Under the pieces are notes generated by a model. It was not told where the DNA came from. It saw only the letters and a program-made list of their open reading frames with translations, and made no database searches. The position numbers and the translations under genes were made by a program. This document shows positions 46,893 through 58,990 of a stretch of 64,000 nucleotides of DNA, piece by piece (the first letter of the stretch is position 1; each line of letters opens with the position of its first letter). The DNA is from Cricetomys ansorgei (lineage: Eukaryota > Chordata > Mammalia > Rodentia > Nesomyidae), in the NCBI GenBank assembly GCA_026225945.1, contig JAMJFZ010002307.1, forward strand, positions 8,658,501 to 8,722,500, read 5' to 3'.

Positions 46893-49290
46893 ATTTGTAC
46901 AACATAAATGAATTTCCAAAATGTTGTAAAACAGTGTTCACATTCTGATGTGCATTAATCTGAAAAGCAACTGAGTCATGGTTAAGGATTTCGTGGCAGC
47001 AAGAACAGTGTCAGACTCAGATTTACTTCCTTGAAGGGCCATCTGAGGAGCCCAGTTAAAGAACTCCATGTGCCTGGTGCACAGAGAACAGTGGAAGGTG
47101 ATATTTTGTTTATTAATATCTCTTTAATTTTTCCATAGTGTTGATGCCTAGAATTAAAAGACAAGACCTAGATCCAATTTTCCCCTTTTCTTCCTCTAAT
47201 GGAAAAGAGCTATGAAAAACACATAAAGTTAACAAGATGTTGCATAAAATCAAAGTGCGTTCCAGGAATCCCAAGGTACTCAATACATTCCATTTGCCTG
47301 TGCACTGAAACGGCTCCAAAAAGTATGTTCCACTTGTAAATATTGAATTTTAATAGCAAGGTGCATACAATACACAATGTTTTATATACATCGGACAACA
47401 TTCTTGTCCTCTGGAAGCTTAAGCTTCATCAAGACAAAATTAATATTATAGATTCTTTCTTATTTTTGTATTTTCACTTTATTAACATGGCAATAAATTT
47501 ACTGATTTTATTGTGTGTTTACTGGTTGTGACTTGGATCTATTTTCCTTTATCCTTCATATTTATATGAAGTAGAATTTTGAGAAATCTGTTTTAGAGTG
47601 AAGGGTGTCTTCAAGGATAAAAAAATCATATTGCTAAGAGATAAATGTTCAGCGATGTTAGTGGCTAGTAAGTTTTTGTAATATTGTCAATGAATGATGT
47701 AAAGTACATACAAAGATAATATCTTGCTAAGTTCAACCCTCAAAAACTCAAAGTTAGTGAAATACATAAATCTTTGTTGAAACTTCCTAAATTATTAAAA
47801 ACAAATCATTATTTAGTTACTGGAAATCTTTTAAAGGAGAAGGAATGAAGATCAAGAGAGATGCAGATGTACCTGAAACTTAATTTTAATCTATCAGTAA
47901 ATAAACTATATTGTCTTCAGTATGGTTTTCCAGAAACAGGTTTCCTATAGTGCTAAGAAGGTGTCTCAGGGAAAACTGCATAGTAAGGTAATCTAACTGC
48001 GGAGAACCAACTGCATTTGGAATCATGACATTAAGATTCCTTTGAGTATTTTTATAGGCTACTATTTTGTGGGATTTTTTTAATCTTTGCATTAATTATG
48101 AAAAATACTATGAAAATAAATATTGTTTTACATTATTCTATTTAGAATAATGTAACCCCATCCTCTATGCCAATGCTTAAGTTACAAGACATGTTGAACT
48201 CTATACATCAGTTACTATTATGTATTCTCATTATTCCCTTATATTTTGTCTAGGTTTTGTTTTCTGGTTTATGTAATACTAGACTATGATAAAAAGCATG
48301 GGTCTGTACTCTTTGCACAAAACAGGTGAAGATTAGTTAGATTCATCTTGCTGACTTCCTCGTTAATTCTTTCTAAATGTGAAATTGTTTTGATGACACA
48401 AACAATGCTAACAGTGGTGGCCACTGCTCACCCTGCACATAACAGGTCTTGTAGGATACTTGTCTTCCAGAGTTTCACTGAAGTCAGGTGCTATTTTGTG
48501 TGTGATGCTTAGACAATAGAACACAGTAATAACGGCAAGCGGGAAGCAGCTAATAGGAAGGGATGAAGTCAAAGTGCATTTGCTAACCTAAATTATGAGG
48601 AAATAGAGGCAAGGACTGAGTAGAGAAACTTCGAAGAACTATGTGGAGATGACTGGACGACTGGCAGAGTCAAGTGGACAGAGACTGAACATAGCTTCCA
48701 CACGTAGATGAATACAGGAAGAGCATTTCTTTGTTTCTACATGAACTTGGTCTTTTTGACATCACAGAATGAATGTTAACATGTTACAATATTAAATTAG
48801 AAAGTCACAGAGTCATAAATTTCATCAGGTCCTAAGATACTAAATACAAAGAACAGAAGTTTTAAAACATAATAAATAAACTTTATAAGACACAGCAAAG
48901 ATTATACTATAAATGTATACAGGTTATGTAAACTGCATGAAACCTTTCAATTATTTTTACTGATTTCCACTAGAGTAGTTCATGAATATCCTCCCCCATA
49001 AGGAAGTGGGGTATTTTTCCCAAGATTAAATCACTATTATATAAAATTTAAAAAAAAATGGAAATCCTCTCTATAGCAACTAAGACTCTGTGAAAATTAA
49101 TTAATGGTAGGAATGTTAATTAAGGCATCCTGATTACAAAACATACTTCCTCATGATTGCATCTCATTCTTCCAAAACAAACCAAGCATATTAGTGATTT
49201 TAGAAAAAGTAATAATGCCACATAACTTAAGAAAATAGCTCTATTTTTTTGGTAATCAAAAATTTCATAATTATTTGATTTGGCTGTGAT
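46891..49290. other. Unassigned AT-rich DNA
   Basis: No interspersed repeat recognised. The only structure is a 12-bp palindrome at 48128-48155. Confidence 0.4.
48128..48155. repeat. 12-bp perfect inverted repeat, 4-nt loop
   Basis: The arm TTACATTATTCT (48128-48139) and its exact reverse complement (48144-48155) enclose ATTT. AT-rich inverted repeats of this size can occur by chance. Confidence 0.9.
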
Positions 49291-49291
49291 C

Positions 49292-49341
<50 letters not shown>

Positions 49342-49342
49342 A
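49291..49342. repeat. (ATG)n trinucleotide microsatellite
   Basis: About 17 ATG/GAT units. The poly-Ile minus-strand frame at 49120-49389 is an artefact. Confidence 0.98.
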
Positions 49343-50359
49343 ATTGTGATGGAGACACTAATGGGATTGTCTACATGACTACTACACATCTAAAAATGAG
49401 TTCTTCAGACTCTATTATTGATATTTTCAAAGACAAAATCATTTTGGGTCCCAAATATATACTGTATTTCCAGTTCTAAAACTCAGGGGCTGAAAATGTT
49501 TCTTCCCTCATCTGTTTAAATCCTCACTGACATCCACCTAGCCAGGACTTTGTGCTGTCATTCTCTTAAATTCATCATGGACCAGCTCTCTTGTGCCTAT
49601 GCCTGCACCCCATGGTCTTTGCTTTGACTATCCACATGTGGCTTCTGGACGTCTGTATGAATCTTCTTACTGAGCTGCCTGTCTCCAGCTTCTCAGTGCC
49701 AAGGCAGGACACATGTTAGTTGTCTTCATCATTGGAGAGAGCAAGAGTCTGAAATGGAATCTGATCTTTTTCACTCCTGGTAAAAGTGAATCAACTAAAA
49801 TCCATAGTCCTTCCAAGTGTCACTAATCTTCATTCAGCGCTCTCACTCGTCTGATCTCACTCTAACAATTGGAAGACTGATGTGCAGTTACATCGATACA
49901 CCACAGTCTCAGAAAACAGTGAATTTGAACTTGAATTACCAACACTTGCTATTGTTCCTACTGGAATCTACAACTGTAGTGGCTTCTGCTGCTATTATTC
50001 TGGAAGTTTCAGAAAGGAAAATTAACAGAGCTATTTTTTAATATAAAAAGTTCAGTAGTAAGTAATTCAGGGCTCCCAAGGAAAACTAAGGTATACAGGA
50101 TCCACACACAAACCTTTTTTTGAAAGCTCTGTGATTTAAAATAGGTCCGTATTTCCCATTGCTTCTTGAATGCATCAAATGAGCCACTCTGTTCCAATAT
50201 GCTTTCCCCACTGATGAACAATATCCCTGAAAACATGAGCTGAGAGAAAACTTCCTTCCACTGTGTTGTTCCTGTTGGGTATTTCATTACAGAAATAAAG
50301 AAAATAGATAGCACACTTGATAAGGATGAAGAGAGAGAGTTTTGAAGACTATATTATAT
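49343..50359. other. Unassigned DNA
   Basis: No repeat or gene recognised with confidence. 49500-49740 is locally less AT-rich and might be an old LINE piece. Confidence 0.35.
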
Positions 50360-50520
50360 CACTCAGCCTGTAACCCAGCCAGGGGCAGGTATAGAATTCA
50401 AATCCTGATTTTCAACCTAAATTCATTTACCTTTCCTCAGTATTTTAAATGCAACCCTTGAACCGGGCACTGAGGATATAAAAGTGCAGTCTCTGTTCAA
50501 AAAGAACAAATCTATATGGA
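50360..50520 (-). repeat. Possible MIR/L2 fossil
   Basis: 'acccagccaggggcagg', 'gaattcaaatcctgatttt' and 'gggcactgaggatataaaag' recall MIR core and L2 3' sequence in minus orientation. Weak match. Confidence 0.4.
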
Positions 50521-52254
50521 TGAGATATAAAGATGGGAACGGTTATTCACTGAATTGTGGAAGTACCGAGACATCAAAAGTAAGTGACTTCATACATGAA
50601 GTTTGCCCTTGATGGTATCACTGCCTGGAAAGTTCTCCTCTGGCTTCACAAATACGAATGTATTTGCCCAGCCAATTCCCACTCAACTCTCAGCTCCAGC
50701 ATCAGGAAACCAAATCCATCATTTCTTACAAGTTCTTTTTGCCCTGTGTCCACCCCCATTACAGCTCTACCTCATGAATTATAGTTACTTTTAAACAGGT
50801 GGTATCTCCCAATAGGTCAAGGTAGGAAAAATTTTTTTACCTCATTAGTAGCTAAGAAAGAGACTCACACAGAGATTGTGGTTTTTTTTTCAAATGTGAG
50901 AGTAGTTTTATAATATGAATTATTATATGTCAAGTTACTTATACATGTACAGTAAAAAAAACACTTTTATACTCCAGTAAAACATATTATATCTTTACTA
51001 TTTATATATGTACATGAAAAGCTTTGCTTTCTTTAATTTTTTTTCCAAAATGTTTTTTTTCCAAAAATGTTTATCTCTTCTGCAGATACCATACTCTGAC
51101 CAGGAAAAGGTCCAGTTTGATGGCACAATTAAGCCGTGTGTGATTTTAGTAAATTTGATATTCATAATTTACTTCATTCTGTTGTATTCTTCTGTGTAAA
51201 CAATATGTGTGTAAGAGAGCTGGTGCTTATTGTCATGGGGTGCTTGTGGATGTTACAGGGTGTTACAGGTAGAGTTGCTTCTGTCCTCCCACTTGGGTTC
51301 TAAAATCTCTTCATTCCTTCATAATTTCTTATAAGCTCTGCAACCACTGAGGCCTGAGGATGAGAATATTCACCTAAATGCTTACTTTTCATATTTAAAA
51401 GATGCAACAGGGAGCACTTGAGAAGACTGAATCTCAAGTCCTTACCCACAGTCAACTTTCTCTTTGTGAGTGTGCATGTGTGTGCACATGTGTGTACATG
51501 GGCGTCACTATGAGCTATTACTGGTACTTTCATACAGAAGATTGTGTTTTTGACACTCACACATGCATTTCTTGGTGTTGACATCAATGCTAGCATCTTC
51601 TCAGTTCTCTGTCTTTCTGAAGAAATATATTGAATTTGACCAGATTGCACTCAACGTTTCCATGTTCTTAATATTTCAGGAGACAGACAGCTGCAAAAAG
51701 ATCAGGTTTTGTATAGACAGAATCTCTGAATTTTTCTTGTGTTTCCAAAAATTTTTTGTACATTATAATATTGGATTCTATGCTTTTGCACATTATACAA
51801 TGAGAACATTTGCTTTAGAGTATTAGGAAATCTCTTTCTGTCCTCTTTCTTCCATATAACCATGTAGGCATGTGTGTTTTGATTTTGAAAACTAAATAAT
51901 AAAGTAACTTGAGAACAAAATTTTCATCTAATAGTGATTGTGTTTATGTAAAAATGCTCTCAAACCATGGCAACAAAATGCCTTATATGTCTTTGATCCT
52001 TCATCAGGAAGCAGGGTTGTTCTCTTTATAGATGAAGACTCTCTGAGAGAGTTAACTTAAATGGATCTCTAAGTTTGGAAAGTCATGATTAAACTGCATT
52101 TTTTTCAGACCAAAAGAATGGGACACTGTAGTTGCCCTGAAAGACTGAGCAACCAGACACCCAGTTTAAGTTGATGCTCAGCTCTCCCTTTTGACACTTT
52201 AGTTTGTTCTAGAATATGCTTCCACCTCATGGTGCTGTAGATTCCTTTATGGAG
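50521..52254. other. Unassigned DNA
   Basis: No repeat or gene recognised. The T-rich run with a small internal duplication ('ttttccaaaatgtttttt') at about 51041-51070 is the only local structure. Confidence 0.4.
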
Positions 52255-52330
52255 TGTGTGTAGTCTTATTTAACAAACAAGGAAACTCAGGCCTGTGTTA
52301 ATGCTGCATTGTACCCAAAGTGACTGTGCC
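52255..52330 (-). repeat. Possible MIR fragment, minus strand
   Basis: 'aacaaggaaactcaggcctg' followed by 'tacccaaagtgactg' resembles the inverted MIR core. Short and diverged. Confidence 0.45.
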
Positions 52331-52382
52331 TCTTACAAACAAACAGATATGAAGTTATTTGCTTTTGTTGGGTGACAGTAGT

Positions 52383-52500
52383 GAGATTCCTCTTGGCACG
52401 ATGTTGGGGAGTCCAGCATACACATCATTTCTCTGTCTGATGAGATTCTTCTCGGCCCAGGTTTGGAGAGTCCAGAATGTATGCCATTTTTCAGTCATCA
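52383..52500. repeat. Diverged 59-bp tandem duplication
   Basis: A unit starting 'gagattcctcttggc' at 52383 recurs as 'gagattcttctcggc' at 52442. Both units contain 'gagtccag' and 'catttctc'/'catttttc' at matching offsets. The copies have diverged substantially, so the duplication is old. Confidence 0.85.
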
Positions 52501-53207
52501 TAACCTTCACCTGTGTCTGCTCCAGGATATTTTCTTCCCGCAATAGGCCTGTATATCTTCACCAAGTGTTTACCTCAAGCCAATTTACATCAACATAAAA
52601 TTTCTGTTGACTCTTAGAGAAGAGTCTATGTTGTGTTTCAAAGCTGGTTTCCTGATGTCTGCATATTGCTCACCAGAAAGAAAGGTCATAAATGGGAAAA
52701 TATTCAGCATTTTACAAGTGTTCCCCAAACCTGATGCACTCCCACGAGCCTTCTGATGACCACAATGACAGCTGCTGTTATATGCTCTGGTGACTTTTCC
52801 TGAGTATTGATGATGAGATCAGCAAAAGACACAGCTGGGTGAGGGAAGTGTACAATAATGCCAGTACAGAAAAAAAAAAGAAAGGTTTGATAGGCACTTG
52901 CTTATTATATTATTGTATTTCTTATTGCATGTTTGGGTATATTTCCCAAATATAAGAAGGAAGCCACTAGAAGTATAGTGATGAGGTGGAAGTAAGAAAT
53001 GAATGGATGGAGCCATGTGAAGATTCTAGAAATATCCACATAGCCATGCGTTCAAACTCTCCACAGTAACTGCAGGTGTGTTTCTTCAGCTGGTCAAGGG
53101 CAACAGTTCAGTAAGTTTTACTATTAAACACTATTGCATTGTAAATCTGCAGCTGAAGTCCCCTAGTCAGTTTTTATAGGTTTTTACAACTCAATATGTG
53201 TGATGTC

Positions 53208-53210
<3 letters not shown>
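52501..53210. other. Unassigned DNA
   Basis: No repeat or gene recognised. Confidence 0.4.
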
Positions 53211-53245
<35 letters not shown>

Positions 53246-53455
53246 TGTGTGTGTGTGTACATGCATGCGTGTGCGTGGTACTCGTGTATGTGTGAAAATT
53301 TATGTGTATGTATTTCTGGGTATATTTTTGTGTGTATGTATTTGTGTCTGTGTATAGACATATACATATGTATATCTATATATATGTGTATTGGTGTATG
53401 TATGAATTCATGTATACGTATGTGCTTTATGTATGTATGTATGTATGTATCTGTA
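53211..53455. repeat. (GT)n with GT/TA-rich and (ATGT)n low-complexity extension
   Basis: A GT array (53211-53258) continues as imperfect TGTA, TGTG and ATAT DNA to an ATGT array at about 53430-53452. The frames over it (Cys-Val, Ile-His repeats) are artefacts. Confidence 0.95.
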
Positions 53456-53937
53456 TATTTCTTAATATCAGTATTTCCCATACTCAGATGTATTGTGGTG
53501 TGAATATTATAGTTAAATTGGACAAAGCTCCAATAGAGACTTCCTTTGATTCTCATCATCTTTCAAGAGCATAAAGAAATCATATTTTAGTATGTCTTGG
53601 AAGCCCCAAAACAAAGCTTAATTTTATGTCAATATTGTTGACACAGATTTTCTTTTTCTGCTAAAAGTTCTAACATCATAATCTCTGGACAAACACTGAT
53701 GGTAAGGTAGATGTGGACTTTTAAACTGCAATTAGGTCCCTCAAAGTTCATAATTCATGTAAAATTAAGAAGATACAACAGTATGGCTAGAACTATTCTG
53801 AAATAGTAACCATTCTACTCAGAAGAAATATTTTACACAAATTAGTGGCTTAATAAAAATCTAGTCAGTAAGAAACTTTGTTTTGGAATCAGTGCACAGT
53901 AGACTTTGGACTCTGATATCCTGGATTGGTATGTGCA
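53456..53937. other. Unassigned AT-rich DNA
   Basis: No repeat or gene recognised. Confidence 0.4.
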
Positions 53938-53939
53938 TG

Positions 53940-53983
<44 letters not shown>

Positions 53984-53990
53984 TCGCGTG
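53938..53990. repeat. (GT)n running into GCGCGC, Z-DNA-prone
   Basis: A GT array with one T interruption ends in 'gtgcgcgctcgcgtg'. It is an alternating purine-pyrimidine tract with four or more CpGs. Confidence 0.95.
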
Positions 53991-54894
53991 CATATGTAGG
54001 GATTATAATCAATCCCAGAAGATCCCCAAATATAGCTGTAAATGACATTCTACTTGGAAATAAATTTTTCCTGTTCTTGAAAATAAAATCACTACAGAAA
54101 AATATCAGTAAGAAAGGGAATAAGTTAGTCTAGAAAATGTGTAATACAGGCAAAAGATTATTGTCAGTGTTATTTAATACACCATCATATAAGAGAAACA
54201 AAGAATTAAAGTAGCATCTTCCCATAACCTACATTCACATCAAGTTGCTGTCTAGCTGGTGGATTTGGTGTCTTCTTTATCTGCTGTCTCTTTGCCGCGA
54301 GAGTCCTAGAATTGGCTGTGGTCCAGGAATCACTCTGTAAGAATGATGAAAAGTTAAAACTGCACTCAAGTGCCCAACCCTAACCCAGACATCATGTCGA
54401 GGCCCAGGGGACATCACTAAAGAGGACGTAGGGAGCTTATAAGCTGAAGGACGGGGAAGTTTATTATGAAACGCTGCCTTCTGGACATAACACATCACTG
54501 CAGCACGAACACACAGCAACTCTATCTGTCTGCACAAGACCTTCACAAAACCAAAATTAACTTCTTAAAATCTTTGTTTGGTATCTTTCCTTTTGCTGCT
54601 TGGTTTTAAGCATAACATAGTTGATGTTGTGTGCATGGCCAACTATCGGACCCTCAACATCTTAGTAACTTATTCATACCAAAGTTATACAAAACAAAGG
54701 GCCCTGAAGCTGTATACCATGGTGTCTTCCACACAGTAAGAACATTGACAATAAAATAACAGCCTTTCAGAAAATTGCTCTCTCATTAAAAATCTTATAA
54801 TAACTGGAAAATTCAAAATATTTCACCTTCTAAGATTATAGCATTTTGGAAATTTTTACTTTTAGGGCAAATATGAATGAAAATATTACAAGCA
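53991..54894. other. Unassigned DNA, possible rodent repeat at 54370-54560
   Basis: The segment around 'tctgcacaagaccttcac' (54528 area) and 'agtttattatgaaacgctg' recalls a rodent dispersed repeat, but I cannot name the family. The rest is unrecognised. Confidence 0.35.
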
Positions 54895-55132
54895 GAGGTA
54901 GCAGATAATGTTTATTGATTTTTAATAGTTACCACATAAGGAATATAAACGTGTATAATATATACTTTAAATGAAATAGCTTTATAAACTATAATTGCTA
55001 AACTTGTTTAAAGAGAAGGGGATGAGATTTATGGAAATTAATTTTCCCCAAATCACACAAGCATGAAATGGTAGACTTGAAATTGAAGCCCCAGGGGTCC
55101 AATGTGAGGGCCCATACTTTCACCTGCTGTAA
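54895..55132 (-). repeat. MIR, minus strand
   Basis: The inverted MIR order is visible: 'gataatgtttattgattttt', 'aaagagaaggggatgag', 'cccaaatcacacaagcatg', 'aaatggtagacttgaaattg' and 'gagggcccatactttcacc'. It is one of the clearest ancient repeats in the window. Confidence 0.85.
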
Positions 55133-56254
55133 TTTCCACAAAATGGTTTTACCATATAAATGAGTCAAATACTTATCTACCAAATATAATTTTATCAATT
55201 GCATTTTGACAATCAAACTAAGAGGAAAATATATGTAGTAAGTTTCTAATTATATTTCTTCCCTGAAGCTTCAGTTGTAAAAGCTTTGGATATGAAAACA
55301 TGTTTTTTTTTTTCTGTTTATGGATATGCAAAATACAGTTGGTTATCATTAGCAAGTAATGATCAAGTGTCGTTAGGGTATGTTGGTTTGATATAAGGGA
55401 CCACTCCCAAATTCTGGTTCTTGGAGTTCCATTCCACTGTCTGTGATCACTGACTGTAACTTGGCATCAACAAACCTTTTCGTTTCTGACTTGTGCATAA
55501 TCATTCCATGTGAGTATGTCCACCCTGAGGGTGGAAATTTCACCCCTTTTAAACTCCAATTATCATGTCTGCTACTTCTGCATGGAAGTAACAGTCACTT
55601 CTATTACTATAACTGGTACACAGGCTACTCTAGCCTATGAGTTCAAGACCCCAAACTATAATATTTCAGAATATGAAGCATGGAAAGCAACTGGTTACAC
55701 TTTAACATAACTTCTCTTTGAGTTTTTCAAATACAAGGAAAGCTTTATTTTCATAAGAATGTTTTCAAAAGTTTTAAAACCTAGTGAAATTGTTATTTCA
55801 AATGAAGTCAATATTCTCTCAGATCCAGCATACAGCTTCTTTTATAAAACAGCTACTATGTTCTATTCTTAAAGCTAACAGAAAGGAAAAAATACTAATT
55901 GATGAATTACAAATTGTATTGTATGTGTAGCTTAAGTGTTCATCATTTTTTAAGGAAAGCTGTTTGGCTAGGCTCTAGAACATAAAAAAAATAACAATAG
56001 ATTTATCTATGTAGAGTTTGAGCTGTAGCTGAGTAATTATCCTTTATTTGTTGGTGGCAGCTATTTTTTTGTGGCTATTTTAAAATAGAAAATATGTTAC
56101 CTAAACATAGGAAAAAAAGAATTAGGAAATACCATGGGTGTCTGAACATGCAGAAGTATCTTAAAAATATTTTAAGTCTAGCAAATTTTGTTGCTCTTTT
56201 TTTTTTTTGCTAAACTATCCAAAAATAGTGAACATTCCATGTCTACATTATGCT
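55133..56254. other. Unassigned AT-rich DNA
   Basis: No repeat or gene recognised. Confidence 0.4.
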
Positions 56255-56640
56255 AATATTCATTTATTTGGTAAATATACACAGTGCATCTGATGTGAGA
56301 CATCTACTTTTCTAGGCACTGGAAAGATCTAAGTGAGTCAAACAGGTCAAAATTTCTAGCCTTCTAGAACTATTAGAACTATTCTAACCTATTCTAGAAG
56401 GAGAAAGATAGATATATAGTTTTAAAGTAAGCAAATAATGGGGCATTTGGTAAGATCATGGATATTGAATGGAGAAATGAATCAGAAGAGAAATGCAATG
56501 AGCAAGAATCAGGGAGTATGGTTGAAGGAAGCTGGTAAAGGAAGCCCTCAGTGAGAGGAAGACATCTTAGCAAAAACCTGGCCAACTGAAAGAAATGCCT
56601 AATTCCAGGGGAAAAGGAATCCAGGAAGGCTTCATTTATT
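56255..56640. repeat. Possible ancient L2-type fossil
   Basis: 'ttctaggcactggaaagatc', 'gtgagtcaaacaggtcaaaa' and 'ggaagccctcagtgagagg' appear in the order of an ancient mammal-wide LINE-like repeat. Very diverged. 'ccttctaga' at 56360 is inverted at 56393 ('tctagaagg'). Confidence 0.4.
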
Positions 56641-56856
56641 TATTTATACTTAAGTTACTATGTTGGTCAAATTACTTCAACCAAATAAATTAATTTTGTG
56701 CTCACTTCCCTCTTTCAAAAGACCTAAAATTAGGAATGTGACACTGTACCTGAATTCTATGGATTCTGAACTCTTTGATGCCAAGAACAATGTCTCTAAT
56801 TTTCTCTCCTCAAAATATGGTCAAGTGTCTGGTGTGGTAAGTGCTAATTAAAAGCC

Positions 56857-56944
56857 AAAAAAAAAACAAAAGAAAGAAAGAAAGAGAGAAAGAAAGGAAG
56901 GAAGGAAGGAAGGAAGGGAAGGAAGGAAGGAAGGAAGGAAGGAA

Positions 56945-57021
<77 letters not shown>

Positions 57022-57034
57022 GAAGGAAGGAAGG
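56857..57034. repeat. (GAAA)n/(GGAA)n polypurine microsatellite, about 178 bp
   Basis: A nearly pure purine strand with GAAA units, a GGAA block (about 56895-56948), a long GAAA block (about 56949-57019) and a short GGAA block. It has mirror-like order and triplex potential. Frames on both strands (Lys-Glu-Arg and Phe-Leu-Ser repeats) are artefacts. Confidence 0.98.
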
Positions 57035-57387
57035 TGGAAGAACCGTGGAGACACACACATAATAATCCTGCCTTGAACCTAGGGTCTCAGTGCATTTTAC
57101 TTATTCTCCTGAAAATAGTCATATTTTACATCGTTGATATGATAATGTATGGCTTTGTAAATCAAGTATCTGAAAATAAAAGGAAAATGCCATCATCCAA
57201 ATTCACTTGCTTCTTCTTCATTCTGTTTCCTTCTTATCAGATGAAGAATGGTCAAGATCAGCTCAAGCCCCAACTCCACCACATTCCATAGAACAGTAGC
57301 TGTCTCTCTCCTTAGTGTAGGGAGCAAGATCCTCTCTGCCACAGATGCATGCCTGCTTCTCCAAAAAGCTTTTGTTTCTTTGCTTGT
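57035..57387. other. Unassigned DNA
   Basis: No repeat or gene recognised. Confidence 0.4.
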
Positions 57388-57530
57388 TTCCTTGTTTTAG
57401 TAGATTGGCTCTTCCATTATAGCTCAGGTTGGTCTGAACTCACTATGTAGCCCAGGCTGGCCTCAAATTTATGATGCTATTCCTGCCTCAACCTCATAGT
57501 ACTGAGATTACAGACATGATCCACCTTGCC
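57388..57530 (-). repeat. Old B1-like SINE, minus strand
   Basis: 'tatagctcaggttggtctg', 'aactcactatgtagccc', 'aggctggcctcaaattta' and 'actgagattacagacatg' form an inverted B1 relative. The 'gtagcccaggctggcct' form is typical of older monomers. Confidence 0.85.
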
Positions 57531-57681
57531 AATTTTTCTTCATGGTTCTTATCAAAACCTGAAATTATTCCATATCTTCATTTATTTTCATGTATATTAA
57601 ATTAAGGTAGGGTGAAGAGAGATAGGAAGGAATAAATTAAGAAGAGGCTACAGGCATAAATGTCAACAATTTATGTCCTGA

Positions 57682-57713
57682 GATATATATATAATATATA
57701 TATATATATATAC
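57682..57713. repeat. (TA)n microsatellite
   Basis: A TA array with one phase slip ('ataatata'). Confidence 0.95.
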
Positions 57714-58658
57714 TTTGTAGACTATGCTAAAATGTAAGAATTTCAATGAAAGTCCAGTGTTCATCCCTCTCAAATAATTGGGACATATTTTATTATTGCT
57801 ATGAATCTTAGCCTCATGACACAAGTTTTCGTTCTCTGTGCAGTTGGTAGCTTTCACATTTACACTTGAACAAAACAGTCTCCAGCTTTCATTTTGAGTA
57901 TCTGAATTGTTAGTAAGTAAAATAACAGTCACATAAATATGGGCACTGTAATGCCATGATAAAAAGAGTAATGTGTGGGTGGTATATAGAAAGTAGACAC
58001 TGGGACAAATAGATGAATCTGTGTCTTAAGCAGAATGGCACCAGAGTTTATCCTGCCACTCAAAATGTCACAAAAGACTTAATAATTGTCTGTTCTTAGA
58101 CTTTTACATTTTTATTTCAGACCATGGTTAGCTGCAGTTATTAAATACACAGAAACTGAAGCTGCAGACGGAAGAACCTTTAGAATAAGATTTTAAAGTC
58201 TTTTTTAATGTATGCATTTGGCAAAAGTCTAGTTACATAGCAACAGATGGTAATATGTAGGTCTCAAAACACACACACACTTATAAGATTTTATTGGCTA
58301 ATAAAAGTAGAGAGAAGTTTGCTCACTAAGCAACACTGAAAAAGTAAATTTATACAATCTATGAATTAACCTTTATCATAAGTTTTTATATGTATGAAAA
58401 GTACGGCATATAGAAAACCCAATATTACTCATGATTCCTGGCATTCATTGGGCTCTTGGAATATACTCAAATGAAATGCAACTACAATAGTTAGTGACCA
58501 TTAACGTATTTTGAAATTTTTGAGATATTCAATGAAGACATCATTAAAATGAGACATTATTCACTAAGTAGCTCTTATCTAGCCAAGTTGTCTCATTCAT
58601 AATTTTAATCGATATTAAAGTTGATTTTTACATTAGGCATGTTTATTTTGTCTTTCAC
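57714..58658. other. Unassigned AT-rich DNA
   Basis: No repeat or gene recognised. Confidence 0.4.
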
Positions 58659-58990
58659 TGTCTTAGTTTCTTTTCTCCTTGTGATGATAAAATACCTTGA
58701 TAAAGGCAACTTAAGGAAAAATGGATTTACTTAAGTCACAGTCTCATGATACAGTTAATCACAGTATGGAAATCACAGTGGCAAGAGTTTGAGAGTGTTG
58801 GTTGTCTTGAACCCTTAATCAATAAGTGGAATGCAACCTAGCTTTCTCCACTCTTATACAACCCAGATCCCCTGACTAGGGAATAGTGCCACCTATGATA
58901 CATTGGTCTTACCACTTCAAATAATACAAATGATCGATAACACCCTCAGACAAATCCAGAAGCCTCTTTCCCAGGGGATTCTAGTTTCTA
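58659..58990 (-). repeat. Rodent interspersed repeat, minus (third copy of the 10533/40301 family)
   Basis: 'tgtcttagtttcttttctcc', 'ataaaataccttgataaagg', 'caacttaaggaaaaatgg', 'acaacccagatcccctgac', 'gggaatagtgccacctatg' and 'ctttcccaggggattctag' are in the expected inverted order of this element. LTR/MaLR-like, family name uncertain. Confidence 0.7.

Noticed and set aside
53191..53559. 122-codon His-Thr-Ile-rich frame
   Set aside because: It follows a GT/ATGT low-complexity tract and is not a protein-coding signature.
54370..54400. Telomere-like 'ccctaaccc'
   Set aside because: It is a single occurrence, not an array.
56810..57062. Phe-Leu-Ser and Lys-Glu-Arg repeat frames, four overlapping
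   Set aside because: They are translations of the GAAA/GGAA polypurine tract.
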